The notes below the pieces were generated by a model. It had not been told where the DNA came from, searched no databases, and worked only from the letters and a program-made list of their open reading frames with translations. The translations under genes were made by a program, and so were the position numbers. From NCBI RefSeq assembly GCF_028435365.1, contig NZ_JAGTJJ010000004.1, positions 372,001 to 436,000 on the forward strand: 64,000 nt of DNA, written 5' to 3'. Positions 43,930-55,822 of the stretch are shown piece after piece. This stretch comes from Polyangium jinanense (GTDB lineage Bacteria > Myxococcota > Polyangia > Polyangiales > Polyangiaceae). Each line of letters starts with the position of its first letter. The stretch's first letter is position 1.

Positions 43930-45330
43930 CTATCGCCCGATCTGGACGTTCTCCAGGATGCCGAGGGCGTCGGGGACGAGGACCGCGGCAGAGAAATACG
44001 TGCTCACGAGGTACGAGCTGATGGCCTTCTCGTCCGTGTCCATCTTGCGTGCCGAGACGCCGGGCTCGATTTCCTCGGGGAGGCCCGTGCGGTGGAGGCC
44101 GATGACGCCCTGATGATCCTGCCCCGTACGCATGACCAGGATGGAGCTCGTGTCATCCGGGTTGATCGGGATCTTGTCGCACGGCAGGAGCGGGACGCCG
44201 CGCCACGCGGAGACCCTCGTGCCGGAGATCTCGACGCTCGTCGCGTGAACCCCGCGGCGATTGCATTCCCGGTGGAAGGCGGCGATCGTGCGCGGGTGCG
44301 CCAGGAAAAACTGCGACTTGCGGCGTCGGGACAGGATCTCGTCCATGTCGTCGGGCGTCGGGGGGCCGCTGCGGGTATGGAGGCGCTGCTTGAGATCGGC
44401 GTTGTGCAAGAGGCCGAAATCGCGATTGTTGATGAGCTCGTATTCCTGCCGCTCGCGGAGGGCCTGGACCGTCAGGTGGAGCTGCTCCTCGAGCTGATTC
44501 ATCGGATCGTTGAAGAGATCCGAGACGCGCGTGTGGAGCCGGAGGACCGTCTGCGCGACGCTGAGCTCGTATTCACGCGGCGCGGTCTCGTAATCGACGA
44601 ACGTCCCCGGCAGCGTGGGCTCGCCCTTGTGACCGGCAGAGAGCGCGATCGCCGCCTGCCCCATCTTGTCCTGCGGCTTCTTCAGCCGCTCCTTGAACGA
44701 TTCCACGTGCGCATGGAGCGCCGGGGAGCGCGCGATCAGCTCCTCGAACACGCGCTGCGGGAGCTCGAGCACGATGCACGGCGTGACGGTCCGGACCGAA
44801 TAGGTCCAGAGATCGTTCGATTCGACGACGGCCTGATCACCGAAATGGTCCCCATCCGCGAGCGTGTCGAGGATCGTATCGTCGCCGTATTTGCCCACGC
44901 CGAGCTTCTGGGCTCTTCCGTGCGCGATCAGAAAAATGGACTCGGCCGGCTTTCCGCGCTCGGCGATGAGCGCGCCGGGCTTGTATTCGCGCTGGACGAA
45001 CCGGCTCGCCAGGGTCTCGAGCAAGGCGTCGTCCGAGAAGCCGTGGAGGAGCGGCAATTCGCTGAGCTCCTGCGGAATCACCTGCACCTTCGCCCCGATG
45101 TTGCCGAAGCTCAGCCGCCCGTCGCCGACGGCATAACTCAGGCGGCGGTTCACGCGATACGTGCCGCCCTTGACCTCGACCCAGGGCAAGGCCCGCAAGA
45201 GCCACCGGGGCGTGATGCCCTGCATCTGCGGATGCGACTTGGTCGTCGTCGCGAGCTTCCGCGCCCCCAGCGTCCCGAGGCTCGAACGCTCCACCTCGTT
45301 CCCGATCCCAGGTTTTTCGGCGTTTGCCAT
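43930..45330 (-). CDS. Family 2B encapsulin-like shell protein with cNMP-binding domain, second copy
   Basis: This 466-residue protein is a paralogue of the upstream gene and shares its layout. An N-terminal arm has [15 protein letters not shown] first shell segment ([18 protein letters not shown]) is interrupted by a cyclic-nucleotide-binding-like domain (about residues 90-215, with [13 protein letters not shown]), and a long shell domain follows ([62 protein letters not shown]). This architecture is that of HK97-fold Family 2B encapsulins. The CNB cassette has FGD near the canonical FGE but lacks the usual Arg. It presumably co-assembles with the first copy. Confidence 0.88.
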   Translation of the reverse strand: MANAEKPGIGNEVERSSLGTLGARKLATTTKSHPQMQGITPRWLLRALPWVEVKGGTYRVNRRLSYAVGDGRLSFGNIGAKVQVIPQELSELPLLHGFSDDALLETLASRFVQREYKPGALIAERGKPAESIFLIAHGRAQKLGVGKYGDDTILDTLADGDHFGDQAVVESNDLWTYSVRTVTPCIVLELPQRVFEELIARSPALHAHVESFKERLKKPQDKMGQAAIALSAGHKGEPTLPGTFVDYETAPREYELSVAQTVLRLHTRVSDLFNDPMNQLEEQLHLTVQALRERQEYELINNRDFGLLHNADLKQRLHTRSGPPTPDDMDEILSRRRKSQFFLAHPRTIAAFHRECNRRGVHATSVEISGTRVSAWRGVPLLPCDKIPINPDDTSSILVMRTGQDHQGVIGLHRTGLPEEIEPGVSARKMDTDEKAISSYLVSTYFSAAVLVPDALGILENVQIGR

Positions 45331-45368
45331 GACGTACCTTTCCTTCTGCGAGCTTCGGAGAGCAGCGA

Positions 45369-45414
45369 GCGCTCCGCGTGTCCCCCGTATCTCCGGGGGA
45401 CGCACGCGGAGCGC
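45369..45414 (-). promoter_or_regulatory. Strong hairpin between the two shell genes
   Basis: GCGCTCCGCGTG (45369-45380) pairs with CACGCGGAGCGC (45403-45414) and, inside it, TCCCCCG (45381-45387) with CGGGGGA (45394-45400). Only a 2-base bulge interrupts the 19-bp stem, and the loop has 6 bases. There is no T-run after it on the minus strand, so it is not a standard terminator. It may stabilise, process or attenuate the message between the two shell genes. Confidence 0.85.
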
Positions 45415-45428
45415 CTACCGCGCACGGC

Positions 45429-46838
45429 TCATTCGTGGGCGCGACCGATCTCGACGCTCTCCAGAACGCCGAGCGCGTCGGGGACCAGGACGGCCGCCGA
45501 GTAATAGAGGCTGACGAGGTACGAGATGACGGCCTTCTCGTTGATCCCCATGAAACGCACGTTGAGGCTCGGCTCGACCTCGTCGGGAATGCCGGCGTGG
45601 TGCAGGCCGATGACGCCCTGGTTCTTCTCGCCCGCGCGCATGAGCAGGATCGAGGTGGTCCGCGTGTCCGAGACCGGGATCTTGTTGCACGGGAAGATCG
45701 GCACGCCGCGCCACGCCGGGACGTGGTTGCCATTCACCTCGACGCTCTGCGGATAGATGCCGAGGCGGCTGCACTCCTGGCCGAACGCCGCAATGGCGCG
45801 CGGGTGCGCCAGGAAGAACGACGGCTCACGCCAGACCGTGGCGAGGAGCTCGTCCATGTCATCCGGCGTCGGGGGGCCGCTGCGGGTGTGAATGCGCTGC
45901 TTGAGGTCGGCATTGTGCAGGAGGCCGAACTCGCGGTTGTTGATGAGCTCGTTCTCCTGGGTCTCCTTCAGGGCCTCGATGGTCAGGCGGAGCTGCTGCT
46001 CGGTCTGGTTCATCGGCTCATTGAAGAGATCCGCGACGCGCGAGTGGATCTGGAGCACGGTCTGCGCCACGCTGAGCTCGTACTCGCGGGGCGCGGTCTC
46101 GTAATCGACGAACGTGCCGGGCAGGACGGGCTCGCCGGAGTGGCCCGCGGAGATCTCGATCGCGGCCTCGCCCGTGTTGTCCTGCTTCTTCGTGGCGAGC
46201 GCCTTGAAGTTCTCGAGGTGCTTCTTCAGCGACGGATACTGCGCGACCAGCTCCTCGAACACGTTCTGCTGGAGCGTCAGCACCGTGCAGGCCGTGACCG
46301 CCTTGGCCGTGAACGTCCAGTAATCCTGCGTCTCGAGGAGCGCCTGGTAGCTGTAATGGTCGCCGTCCGCGAGGACCGCGATCACCGTCTCGTCGCCGTA
46401 CTTGCCCGTGCCGATCTTGTTGATCTTGCCGTGCGCGATGAGGGCGATGTGATCGGCCTCCTTGCCCCGCTCGGTGATGATCTCGCCGGGCTTGTATTCG
46501 CGCTGCACGAAGCGGCTGGCCAGCGCGGTGAGGACCTCGACGTCCTCGTAGCCGCGGAGGAGCGGCAGCTCGCAGAGCTCCTGCGGGATGACCTGGATCT
46601 TGGCGCCGGTGTTCGTGAACGTCACGCGACCGTCGCCGACGGCATAACTCAAGCGGCGGTTCACGCGGTACACGCCGTTCACGTGCACCCACGGCAGGAG
46701 CTTGAGCAGCCACCGCGACGAAATGCCCTGCATCTGCGGGACGGACTTCGTCGTCGTCGCGAGTTGCCTTGCGGCCGCCGTCGCGAGGCTCGTCTGCTGC
46801 TGATCGATTCCCGAACCCAACTTCCCTGAGATTGACAT
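45429..46838 (-). CDS. Family 2B encapsulin-like shell protein with cNMP-binding domain, first copy
   Basis: This 469-residue protein has the same fold as its paralogue: an N-terminal arm ([16 protein letters not shown]), [15 protein letters not shown] (residues 57-71), a CNB domain (about 90-215) and a shell domain ([54 protein letters not shown]). Family 2B encapsulins form icosahedral shells around terpene cyclases or other cargo. Its CNB cassette ([10 protein letters not shown]) departs from the canonical FGE...R pattern more than the second copy does, so nucleotide binding may be lost here. It starts 21 bases after the geosmin synthase stop. Confidence 0.88.
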   Translation of the reverse strand: MSISGKLGSGIDQQQTSLATAAARQLATTTKSVPQMQGISSRWLLKLLPWVHVNGVYRVNRRLSYAVGDGRVTFTNTGAKIQVIPQELCELPLLRGYEDVEVLTALASRFVQREYKPGEIITERGKEADHIALIAHGKINKIGTGKYGDETVIAVLADGDHYSYQALLETQDYWTFTAKAVTACTVLTLQQNVFEELVAQYPSLKKHLENFKALATKKQDNTGEAAIEISAGHSGEPVLPGTFVDYETAPREYELSVAQTVLQIHSRVADLFNEPMNQTEQQLRLTIEALKETQENELINNREFGLLHNADLKQRIHTRSGPPTPDDMDELLATVWREPSFFLAHPRAIAAFGQECSRLGIYPQSVEVNGNHVPAWRGVPIFPCNKIPVSDTRTTSILLMRAGEKNQGVIGLHHAGIPDEVEPSLNVRFMGINEKAVISYLVSLYYSAAVLVPDALGVLESVEIGRAHE

Positions 46839-46859
46839 GAATCCCTCTTTCCTTGACGG

Positions 46860-49686
<2,827 letters not shown>

Positions 49687-51297
49687 TCAGCGCCGCAGCG
49701 TCGGCTCGAAGGCCGGCGCTCGCCGCGCCTTCGTGCTTTGCTCGAATGCGAATGCCATACCAAGGAGCTCCCCCTCGGAATATGCGCGGCCCATGAATAC
49801 GAAGCCGAGGGGCAAGCCGTGGCTATCGCCCATCGGCACCGTGATGCTCGGCGTGCCGGCGACGGCCGCGACCGCATAACTCTCGCCCACGAAATGATCC
49901 CCGAGGACGTGATCGGTGAGCCAAGCCGGGGCCATGCTCGGCGCGACGACGGCATCGAGCTTGCCGCCGTCGAGGATCGCGAGCAGGCCCTCCTTGCCCG
50001 CGAGGCGCCGCGCGGACTCGCGCGCTTCGAGATACTCCGCATCCGTGAGCGGCCCGAGCGCCGCCGCCTTCTCGAAGAGCTCCTGGCCAAAAAACGGCAT
50101 CACGGTTTCGGCGTGGGCCTCGTTCCACGCAATGAGGGCCGAAAGCGATGCGTGCGGCGCGCCGCTGCGACGCAGATACGCATTCAGCCCATCCTTGAAC
50201 TCGTACAACATGACCGTGAGCTCGGGGTTGTCCCAGCGGTGGTAGGTGGCCATCTCGACATCGACCACCTCGGCGCCCTGCGCCCGCAAGGTCGTGAGTG
50301 ACGCTTCGGCCGCCCTGTCGACGTCGGGGTGGTATCCCATGGCCTGACGAAGCACACCGAGCCGCTTTCCTTTGAGCGCGCCCGGCTTCAGGAACGTCGT
50401 GTAATCGGTCGGAAGCCCGCCTTCCTTCGGCGCGGCCGGATCGGCCGGATCGACGGCCGCGAGGGCGCTGAGCAAAAGGGCCGCGTCGGTCACGGTCCGG
50501 GCCATCGGCCCTGCGGTGTCCTGCGAGATGGAGATGGGAATGATCCCGCTGCGGCTGACCAATCCCACCGTGGGCTTGAGCCCCACGAGGCCATTGACGG
50601 CCGAAGGGCAGATGATGCTGCCGTCGGTCTCGGTGCCGACCCCGATCGCGCCGAGGCTCGCGGCGATGGCCGTGCCGGCGCCGGAGCTCGAACCGCAGGG
50701 ATTGCGGTCGAGCACGTACGGGTTTTTCGTCTGGCCCCCGCGCGAGCTCCAGCCGGATGTCGCACGGGTCGACCGAAAATTCGCCCACTCGCTGAGATTG
50801 GTTTTTCCCAGAATGACGGCGCCGGCCGCGCGAAGGCGGGCGACGAGAAAGGCGTCCTCTTTCGGCCGATGGTCGGCGAGCGCCAGCGATCCGGCCGAAT
50901 TCACCATGCCGGCGACGTCGATGTTGTCCTTGATCAAGACGGGAATGCCGTGCAGGGCGCCGCGCACCTTCCCGGCCCTGCGCTCCGCGTCGAGGGCCTC
51001 GGCGTCCGCAAGCGCGCGGGGGGAGAGCTCGATGACCGCGTCGAGCCGGGGCCCGGCGTCGTCGATTTGGGCGATTCGATCGAGATAGGCCTGCGTGAGC
51101 TCCCGCGCGGTGAGCGTGCCTTTGACCATACGATCCCGCGCGTCCGCCGCGCTGAGCTCGACGACGTCGGTTCTTTCGCGGGCGACGGTCGACGCATCGG
51201 CCGGCCGGGCGCCGCTCTTCGCCGCTCCCCCGTCACATGCCCCGACGCATGCAACGCCGAGCAGCGCCGCGCGCACCATCCATTGCACGGTCTTCAT
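49687..51297 (-). CDS. Amidase-signature lipoprotein
   Basis: This 536-residue protein has a lipoprotein signal (LLGVACVGAC) and the amidase-signature core: the catalytic Lys in GIPVLIKDNID, cis-Ser in the Gly/Ser-rich NPCGSSSGAGTAIAA, and the Ser nucleophile in GTETDGSIICPSA. The C-terminal SITVPMG and GLPLGFVFMG are typical. It would hydrolyse amide bonds, perhaps of peptides or cell-wall fragments, outside the cytoplasm. Its ATG overlaps the stop of the kinase gene by 4 bases, so the two are translationally coupled. Confidence 0.92.
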   Translation of the reverse strand: MKTVQWMVRAALLGVACVGACDGGAAKSGARPADASTVARERTDVVELSAADARDRMVKGTLTARELTQAYLDRIAQIDDAGPRLDAVIELSPRALADAEALDAERRAGKVRGALHGIPVLIKDNIDVAGMVNSAGSLALADHRPKEDAFLVARLRAAGAVILGKTNLSEWANFRSTRATSGWSSRGGQTKNPYVLDRNPCGSSSGAGTAIAASLGAIGVGTETDGSIICPSAVNGLVGLKPTVGLVSRSGIIPISISQDTAGPMARTVTDAALLLSALAAVDPADPAAPKEGGLPTDYTTFLKPGALKGKRLGVLRQAMGYHPDVDRAAEASLTTLRAQGAEVVDVEMATYHRWDNPELTVMLYEFKDGLNAYLRRSGAPHASLSALIAWNEAHAETVMPFFGQELFEKAAALGPLTDAEYLEARESARRLAGKEGLLAILDGGKLDAVVAPSMAPAWLTDHVLGDHFVGESYAVAAVAGTPSITVPMGDSHGLPLGFVFMGRAYSEGELLGMAFAFEQSTKARRAPAFEPTLRR

Positions 51298-54200
51298 TCC
51301 TCGGCTCCCGCCTGCACGAACATCCCTTGCGCCTCCTTCACCGCCGCGCCCCGTTCCCGCGCGAGCAGCGGATTCTCGCGGAGCGCGGATTCCAGCGAAG
51401 CCTTGGCCTCACGCGCGGCCTGCTGCTTTTCTTTTGCATCTCGCGCGGCGCTGACGCGCAAGAGGGAAAGGGCCCCCTTTGCCGCGAGCGCCGTCGCCAT
51501 GTTCGGATGGATGGCAAGCGCCTTGTCGGCCATCACGCGCCCCATCGTCAGATCCTTTTCGGCGTTTTTCCTCCGCCCGAGGAGCCAGCCGGCGCGTAGC
51601 TCGTAGATCTCGGCCAGCGCCTCGTAGACCTGCGGATTGGCGCGCTCCTTGTCGAGGACGGGCAGGAGCGGCGCGAAGGCCGCGCCGAACATCGCGGCAT
51701 CGGCGTTTCCCTTCGCGAGGGCCCAGCGAAGCGCAATCGTCTCCGTGCGCGCCTGCTCGACGCGGTAGTCCACGTCCCAGGGCGATCCCTCCGCGCTCTT
51801 GCGGAAAAACCCACGCGCCGCCTCGACCGCCATCGTCGGGTCCTTTCCTTGTCGCAACAGGTAAAGCGCCCGCGTCATGGCGACGAGCCCCCAGAGCTCG
51901 TCGTTCGCGGAGGAAGGCGCGAGCTGTTCCTTTTCACGGAGAAACGCCTCGGCGCGCTCCAGGGAGGCGCTCGGATCCTGGCCCGCATTGCATGCATGAG
52001 AAGCACGGTGCAAGAATGCCCAGGCCGAGACGTGCGCCGCGTCCAGCGGATTGTGTTCCTTCACGGCGGCGACGGCCTCGAGCGCGCTCGCCACCGGCGC
52101 CTCCGGCGAACGCCCATGTTCCACGAGGTGCAGAGCCTTCTGCAAATGTGCGTGCGCCTTGTAGAGCGCCGGGTACGTGAAGCTCGGGTTTTGCGCGAAG
52201 GCTTGATCGCAGCGGGACGTCGCGCGCTCGACCGAAGGGCTCGGATCGACGCCTCGCCAGTTCTCGCTCCTGGCGCGCTCCACGTACGACGCGCACACCT
52301 CGTTGTAGGGCCAGAGAAAGCCCGGATCGAGCCGGATGGCCTCCTCGTGCGCCGCGATGGCGCGGTCGCTCACGTCCCGCGCCTCGAGCCCTCGGTTCAT
52401 GCGGTGCAAGAGCTCCATGCGGTACGCGGCGCCGACCAGGTAATGTGCCATCGGATCGCCCGCCCGGCGACGGGCCGCCTCCTCGGCGCGATCGATGGCG
52501 ACCCGGATGATCGCCTCCGGATCCTTCTGCCCGGGCCCGTTCATGACCTGCCACGCGAAGGCGTTCTGCGCGAACGCCATCGTCAGGCGTGCCGAGCCGC
52601 GCTGCGGGTCCGCCGCGAGCGCCTTCCCGCAGGCGCTCACCGCTTTCTCGAAGCTCGGGCGCAAAAGCTCGGGCCGAGCGTCCGACGCGAAGACGACCTG
52701 GGTCCAGAGCTCGCACTCGGCTTCGTGCACGGCCGGATCACTCCGCGCAATCGAAGCGGCCTCCGCATAGGCCGCCGCCGCCGGCTCGAACGATCGCATC
52801 ATCCTGTCGTAATCGAACGCGGCATCCCGACCGAAACGCTTGCCTTCCGCGAAATGCGCGTCACCTTCGAGCTTTTTTGCTTCGTGGAGCCAGGGTGATT
52901 GCGCGAACGCTTCGCGCGCCTTCGCGAACGCGACGTCGTTTTGCCCCTCGTGGAGCGCGATGAGCCCCTCCACATACGCCGGCGACGAGAGCCGCGCCCC
53001 GAGCGCCGCGCGCAGGTGGGCGAGGGCGGGCGATTTGTATTCGGCGTCGATCGCCGCGAACCTCGCCTTCTTGCGCGCTTCGTCCTGGATCCGCTTCGTC
53101 TCTTCGAGGGCCTTGCGATAGAGCTCCACGAGCACGAGGCCCATGGCATAACGGAGCTCCGGCGGCGTGTACCCGGCGGCCTCGGCGCGGCGCAGATGGG
53201 CGAGCGCCTCCTCGGGCTCCTGGAGCGCCAAAAATCCCCGCCCGAGCGCGTAATGCCCCGGCCCCTCCCCCGCCCGCCCGAGGGTCGCCATGCGTGCCTC
53301 GATGTCCCGCAACTGCTGCCGCACGATGCTCCGCTCCCGCTCGATATCGTGCAGCGGGAGGCTGTACGCACGTGACAGGAAGAGCTCCATCTCCTTCACG
53401 TCCTCGCCGAGCTCGCGCGAGAGGGCCGTCTGCTCGGCCAGAGCTTGCCGTTGCCGGATCCAGAAGACGCCGAACACCAGGAGCACCACGAACAGCGCCG
53501 CCCCGAGCGCGACGCGCACCTTGTGCCGCCGCGCGGCCTTGAGCAGGACGTACCCGAGCGACGCCCGGCGCGCCAGCACGGGCTTGCCGTCGAGGAACCG
53601 CTGCAGGTCCTCGCCGAGGGCCAGGGCCGACTCGTATCGCCGCCCTTGCTCCTTTTCGAGGCATTTCATGACGATGGCCTGGAGGTCCTCCGGGACGTCC
53701 GGGCGAATCTTCCCGAGCTGCGGGGGATCCTCGGTCAGGAGCTTTCGCATGACCGCGAGCGCATGGGAGCCCTCGAACGGGGGCCGCCCCGTGAGCAGGT
53801 CATACAGCGTCGCGCCGAGCCCATACACGTCGGTTCGCCGATCGAGCGTCTCGGCATCGCCGCTCGCTTGCTCCGGGGCCATGTACGCGGGTGTCCCGGC
53901 GAGCGAGGCCGTCACCTGGATCGATTTGCCCATTTCGCGGGCAATGCCGAAATCCATGATGTAGGGCTTGTAGGCTCCGTCCTCGCCTTGCTCGACCATG
54001 ATGTTGCCGGGCTTGACGTCGCGATGGATGATTCCCAGCCGGTGCGCCTCGTGGAGCGCCATCGATACCTGCTGGACCGCGCGTACCTTTTGCTCGCGAG
54101 TCATCCGTTCGCTCGCGCAATCGAGCGATTTGCCCGCGATGTATTGCATCACGATATAGGGGCGATCGCCGTCCGTCCCCACCTCGTGGACCTTGCACGC

Positions 54201-54479
54201 GTGCTCGTGCTCGATTCGCGCCTGCGCGCGCGCCTCGCGCAGGAGCGTCCGGTTCGTCTCCAGGTCCGCCTGGTGAAGAAATTTGACGGCGACGTCGCGG
54301 CCGAGGTGCCGATCCTTGGCGCGGTACACGGAGCCCATCCCACCGGAGCCGAGGAACTCGAACTCCCCGAAACGCGTGAGGAGCCCCAGCGGAACGCTCG
54401 GCGGGCCCGGCGGCGCGCTCGACGGCGTGGCGTCCGGCTGCGTGGTCTCCGGAGCTGTAACAGGAGTCACAGAACGCAC
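51294..54479 (-). CDS. Transmembrane Ser/Thr protein kinase with TPR-like sensor part
   Basis: This protein of about 1061 residues has a Hanks-type kinase domain (FLGSGGMGSVYRAKD, VAVKFL, catalytic IIHRDVKPGNIM, DFGIA, APEQASGD), then a membrane helix (VALGAALFVVLLVFGVFWI) and about 640 residues of helical TPR-like repeats on the far side (HYALGRGFLALQEPEEALAHLRRAE, IRLDPGFLWPYNEV). GTG 54479 is chosen, because the longer frame from TTG 54548 would run through a perfect palindrome. The start is not certain, as no ribosome site is clear. It is cotranslated with the amidase. Confidence 0.92.
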   Translation of the reverse strand: MRSVTPVTAPETTQPDATPSSAPPGPPSVPLGLLTRFGEFEFLGSGGMGSVYRAKDRHLGRDVAVKFLHQADLETNRTLLREARAQARIEHEHACKVHEVGTDGDRPYIVMQYIAGKSLDCASERMTREQKVRAVQQVSMALHEAHRLGIIHRDVKPGNIMVEQGEDGAYKPYIMDFGIAREMGKSIQVTASLAGTPAYMAPEQASGDAETLDRRTDVYGLGATLYDLLTGRPPFEGSHALAVMRKLLTEDPPQLGKIRPDVPEDLQAIVMKCLEKEQGRRYESALALGEDLQRFLDGKPVLARRASLGYVLLKAARRHKVRVALGAALFVVLLVFGVFWIRQRQALAEQTALSRELGEDVKEMELFLSRAYSLPLHDIERERSIVRQQLRDIEARMATLGRAGEGPGHYALGRGFLALQEPEEALAHLRRAEAAGYTPPELRYAMGLVLVELYRKALEETKRIQDEARKKARFAAIDAEYKSPALAHLRAALGARLSSPAYVEGLIALHEGQNDVAFAKAREAFAQSPWLHEAKKLEGDAHFAEGKRFGRDAAFDYDRMMRSFEPAAAAYAEAASIARSDPAVHEAECELWTQVVFASDARPELLRPSFEKAVSACGKALAADPQRGSARLTMAFAQNAFAWQVMNGPGQKDPEAIIRVAIDRAEEAARRRAGDPMAHYLVGAAYRMELLHRMNRGLEARDVSDRAIAAHEEAIRLDPGFLWPYNEVCASYVERARSENWRGVDPSPSVERATSRCDQAFAQNPSFTYPALYKAHAHLQKALHLVEHGRSPEAPVASALEAVAAVKEHNPLDAAHVSAWAFLHRASHACNAGQDPSASLERAEAFLREKEQLAPSSANDELWGLVAMTRALYLLRQGKDPTMAVEAARGFFRKSAEGSPWDVDYRVEQARTETIALRWALAKGNADAAMFGAAFAPLLPVLDKERANPQVYEALAEIYELRAGWLLGRRKNAEKDLTMGRVMADKALAIHPNMATALAAKGALSLLRVSAARDAKEKQQAAREAKASLESALRENPLLARERGAAVKEAQGMFVQAGAEE

Positions 54480-54510
54480 TTGAACAGCATGACCTATCGT
54501 CAAGGGGGCA

Positions 54511-54536
54511 CACCATGGGACCAAGGTCCCATGGTG
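54511..54536. repeat. Perfect 12-bp-arm palindrome upstream of the kinase
   Basis: CACCATGGGACC and GGTCCCATGGTG are exact reverse complements separated by AA. It lies about 32 bases before GTG 54479 and 140 bases before the divergent lipoprotein gene. Candidate roles are an operator or bidirectional control site. It is not followed by a T-run. Confidence 0.9.
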
Positions 54537-54604
54537 TAAGGGTTGCAAGAACCCTACCGTAACGTTCGGTTCTGGATGAGGCCCAGGCCACAGGCGCCGG
54601 CTGT

Positions 54605-54624
54605 ATCGTAATTATATTTACGAT
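54605..54624. promoter_or_regulatory. AT-rich inverted repeat before the lipoprotein gene
   Basis: ATCGTAA (54605-54611) and TTACGAT (54618-54624) are perfect arms around TTATAT. The run is unusually AT-rich for this genome. It ends about 50 bases before ATG 54675 and could be an operator or promoter element. Confidence 0.55.
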
Positions 54625-54674
54625 TGGAAGCGCCGACCAGGGGACCCAGCGCCGAGCAGAAAGAGTAGGAGATC

Positions 54675-55523
54675 ATGCTGTCATTTCGCTTGCTCGAGGG
54701 GGTTGTCCTTGGAACCGTGCTCACACTCATCGGCTGCGGCACCGCGGTGGATCCGGGTGATTTCGTGGAGTCCCAGGCGCTCGAGCCGCAAGGCGGTTCC
54801 ACCAAAGGCACGGGGGGCATGAACGGCCTGAGCCCGGCCGACTACCACGCGAACGTCACCGCGCTCGTGAGTGCGTTGGGTGTCGCCGCTGCGGATCCAC
54901 AGAACCCGTCGGCAGTCAACCCCGCGATCGAGGCGACGGGACTGCTCGCCACCGAAGGCGGGCGCGAGGTCTTCTCCTACGCCGCGCGATGCACGCTCCC
55001 GGCCGGGACGCAGCTCACGAACGGGAGCGGCGTCTACACGGGCGGCGGAATCCTCACCACCACCGGGTCATGGCCGAGCGCAGGCCTCACGACGTCCCAG
55101 AAGGAGGACGCGCTCACGTGCATGGTGACGCACCTGAACCCGTTCGGCGCCCACGTGCCGTTTTTCCTCTCGGGGCCCAGCATCGCCGGGACGGAGAGCT
55201 CGGACGCGCAAGGGTTCACCATCGAGGAGGCGATCTGGCAGGTGAAGCTCGAGGGCCCGAACCAGACCCCGATCTACTACGCCTGGCCCCGCGTGGACCT
55301 GCTCAACACCTGCGGGCTCGTGACATCGCTCACCTGGGTCACCCGCATCTGCGGCTCGGCCCTCAACACCTGCGGCGTGCAGGTGCGCTACGATCGCGCC
55401 ACGGCTTGCACCGGCTCGGACGGGATCTTCACCTGCAACGGCAAGCCGGCCGTCCAGACCTCGCTCGAGGAGAGCGACCTGTGCATCCTGCACCTCAACG
55501 TACTCGGCATCGGCCTGCTGTAG
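54675..55523 (+). CDS. Cys-rich lipoprotein of unknown function
   Basis: This 282-residue protein has a lipobox (LTLIGC) and a body with many cysteines in the second half (LLNTCGLVTS, RICGSALNTCGVQ, ATACTGSDGIFTCNG), suggesting several disulfides in an exported beta-rich domain. The pattern SYAARCTLPAGTQL and FLSGPSIAGTES recurs in myxobacterial proteins of unknown role. GGAG lies upstream of ATG 54675. It is divergent from the kinase gene, with two inverted repeats between them. Confidence 0.8.
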   Translation: MLSFRLLEGVVLGTVLTLIGCGTAVDPGDFVESQALEPQGGSTKGTGGMNGLSPADYHANVTALVSALGVAAADPQNPSAVNPAIEATGLLATEGGREVFSYAARCTLPAGTQLTNGSGVYTGGGILTTTGSWPSAGLTTSQKEDALTCMVTHLNPFGAHVPFFLSGPSIAGTESSDAQGFTIEEAIWQVKLEGPNQTPIYYAWPRVDLLNTCGLVTSLTWVTRICGSALNTCGVQVRYDRATACTGSDGIFTCNGKPAVQTSLEESDLCILHLNVLGIGLL

Positions 55524-55822
55524 CTTCGTTCGAGGCGCGGGCTGATGCCTGCATGTCTCGGCGTCCGAGGACTCCAGACCTCAAAGGAGCGTCAGGTGAT
55601 CGAGGCCGGCCTCACGACGCCGCGCTCGATGTCCCGCCCGCACGCCACGTCCCATTGCGACGTCCGGCGCGTTTCCTCCTGAAAAGCCGATGCTCCGGAC
55701 GGCGCGGGGACGATGGCCGTCCAGCCCTGCGCCCCCTTCCCTGCCCCTCTCCCTCGCTGTAGCCTCCCAGCTCCAAGGCCCAAATCGCCGTTTCATCGGC
55801 TGACGAGCCTACGTGGGCGCTC
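55524..55822. other. 299-base intergenic region
   Basis: No persuasive gene is present. A 71-codon minus-strand frame at 55581-55796 has shadow-like Arg/Gly-rich composition. I saw no strong hairpin or clear promoter. Confidence 0.5.

Noticed and set aside
54479..54548. Kinase start at TTG 54548
   Set aside because: This would translate through a perfect palindrome and add 23 residues without a ribosome site; GTG 54479 is preferred, although not proven.
55581..55796. 71-codon minus-strand frame in an intergenic region
   Set aside because: Arg/Gly-rich shadow-like composition, no ribosome site and no family feature.
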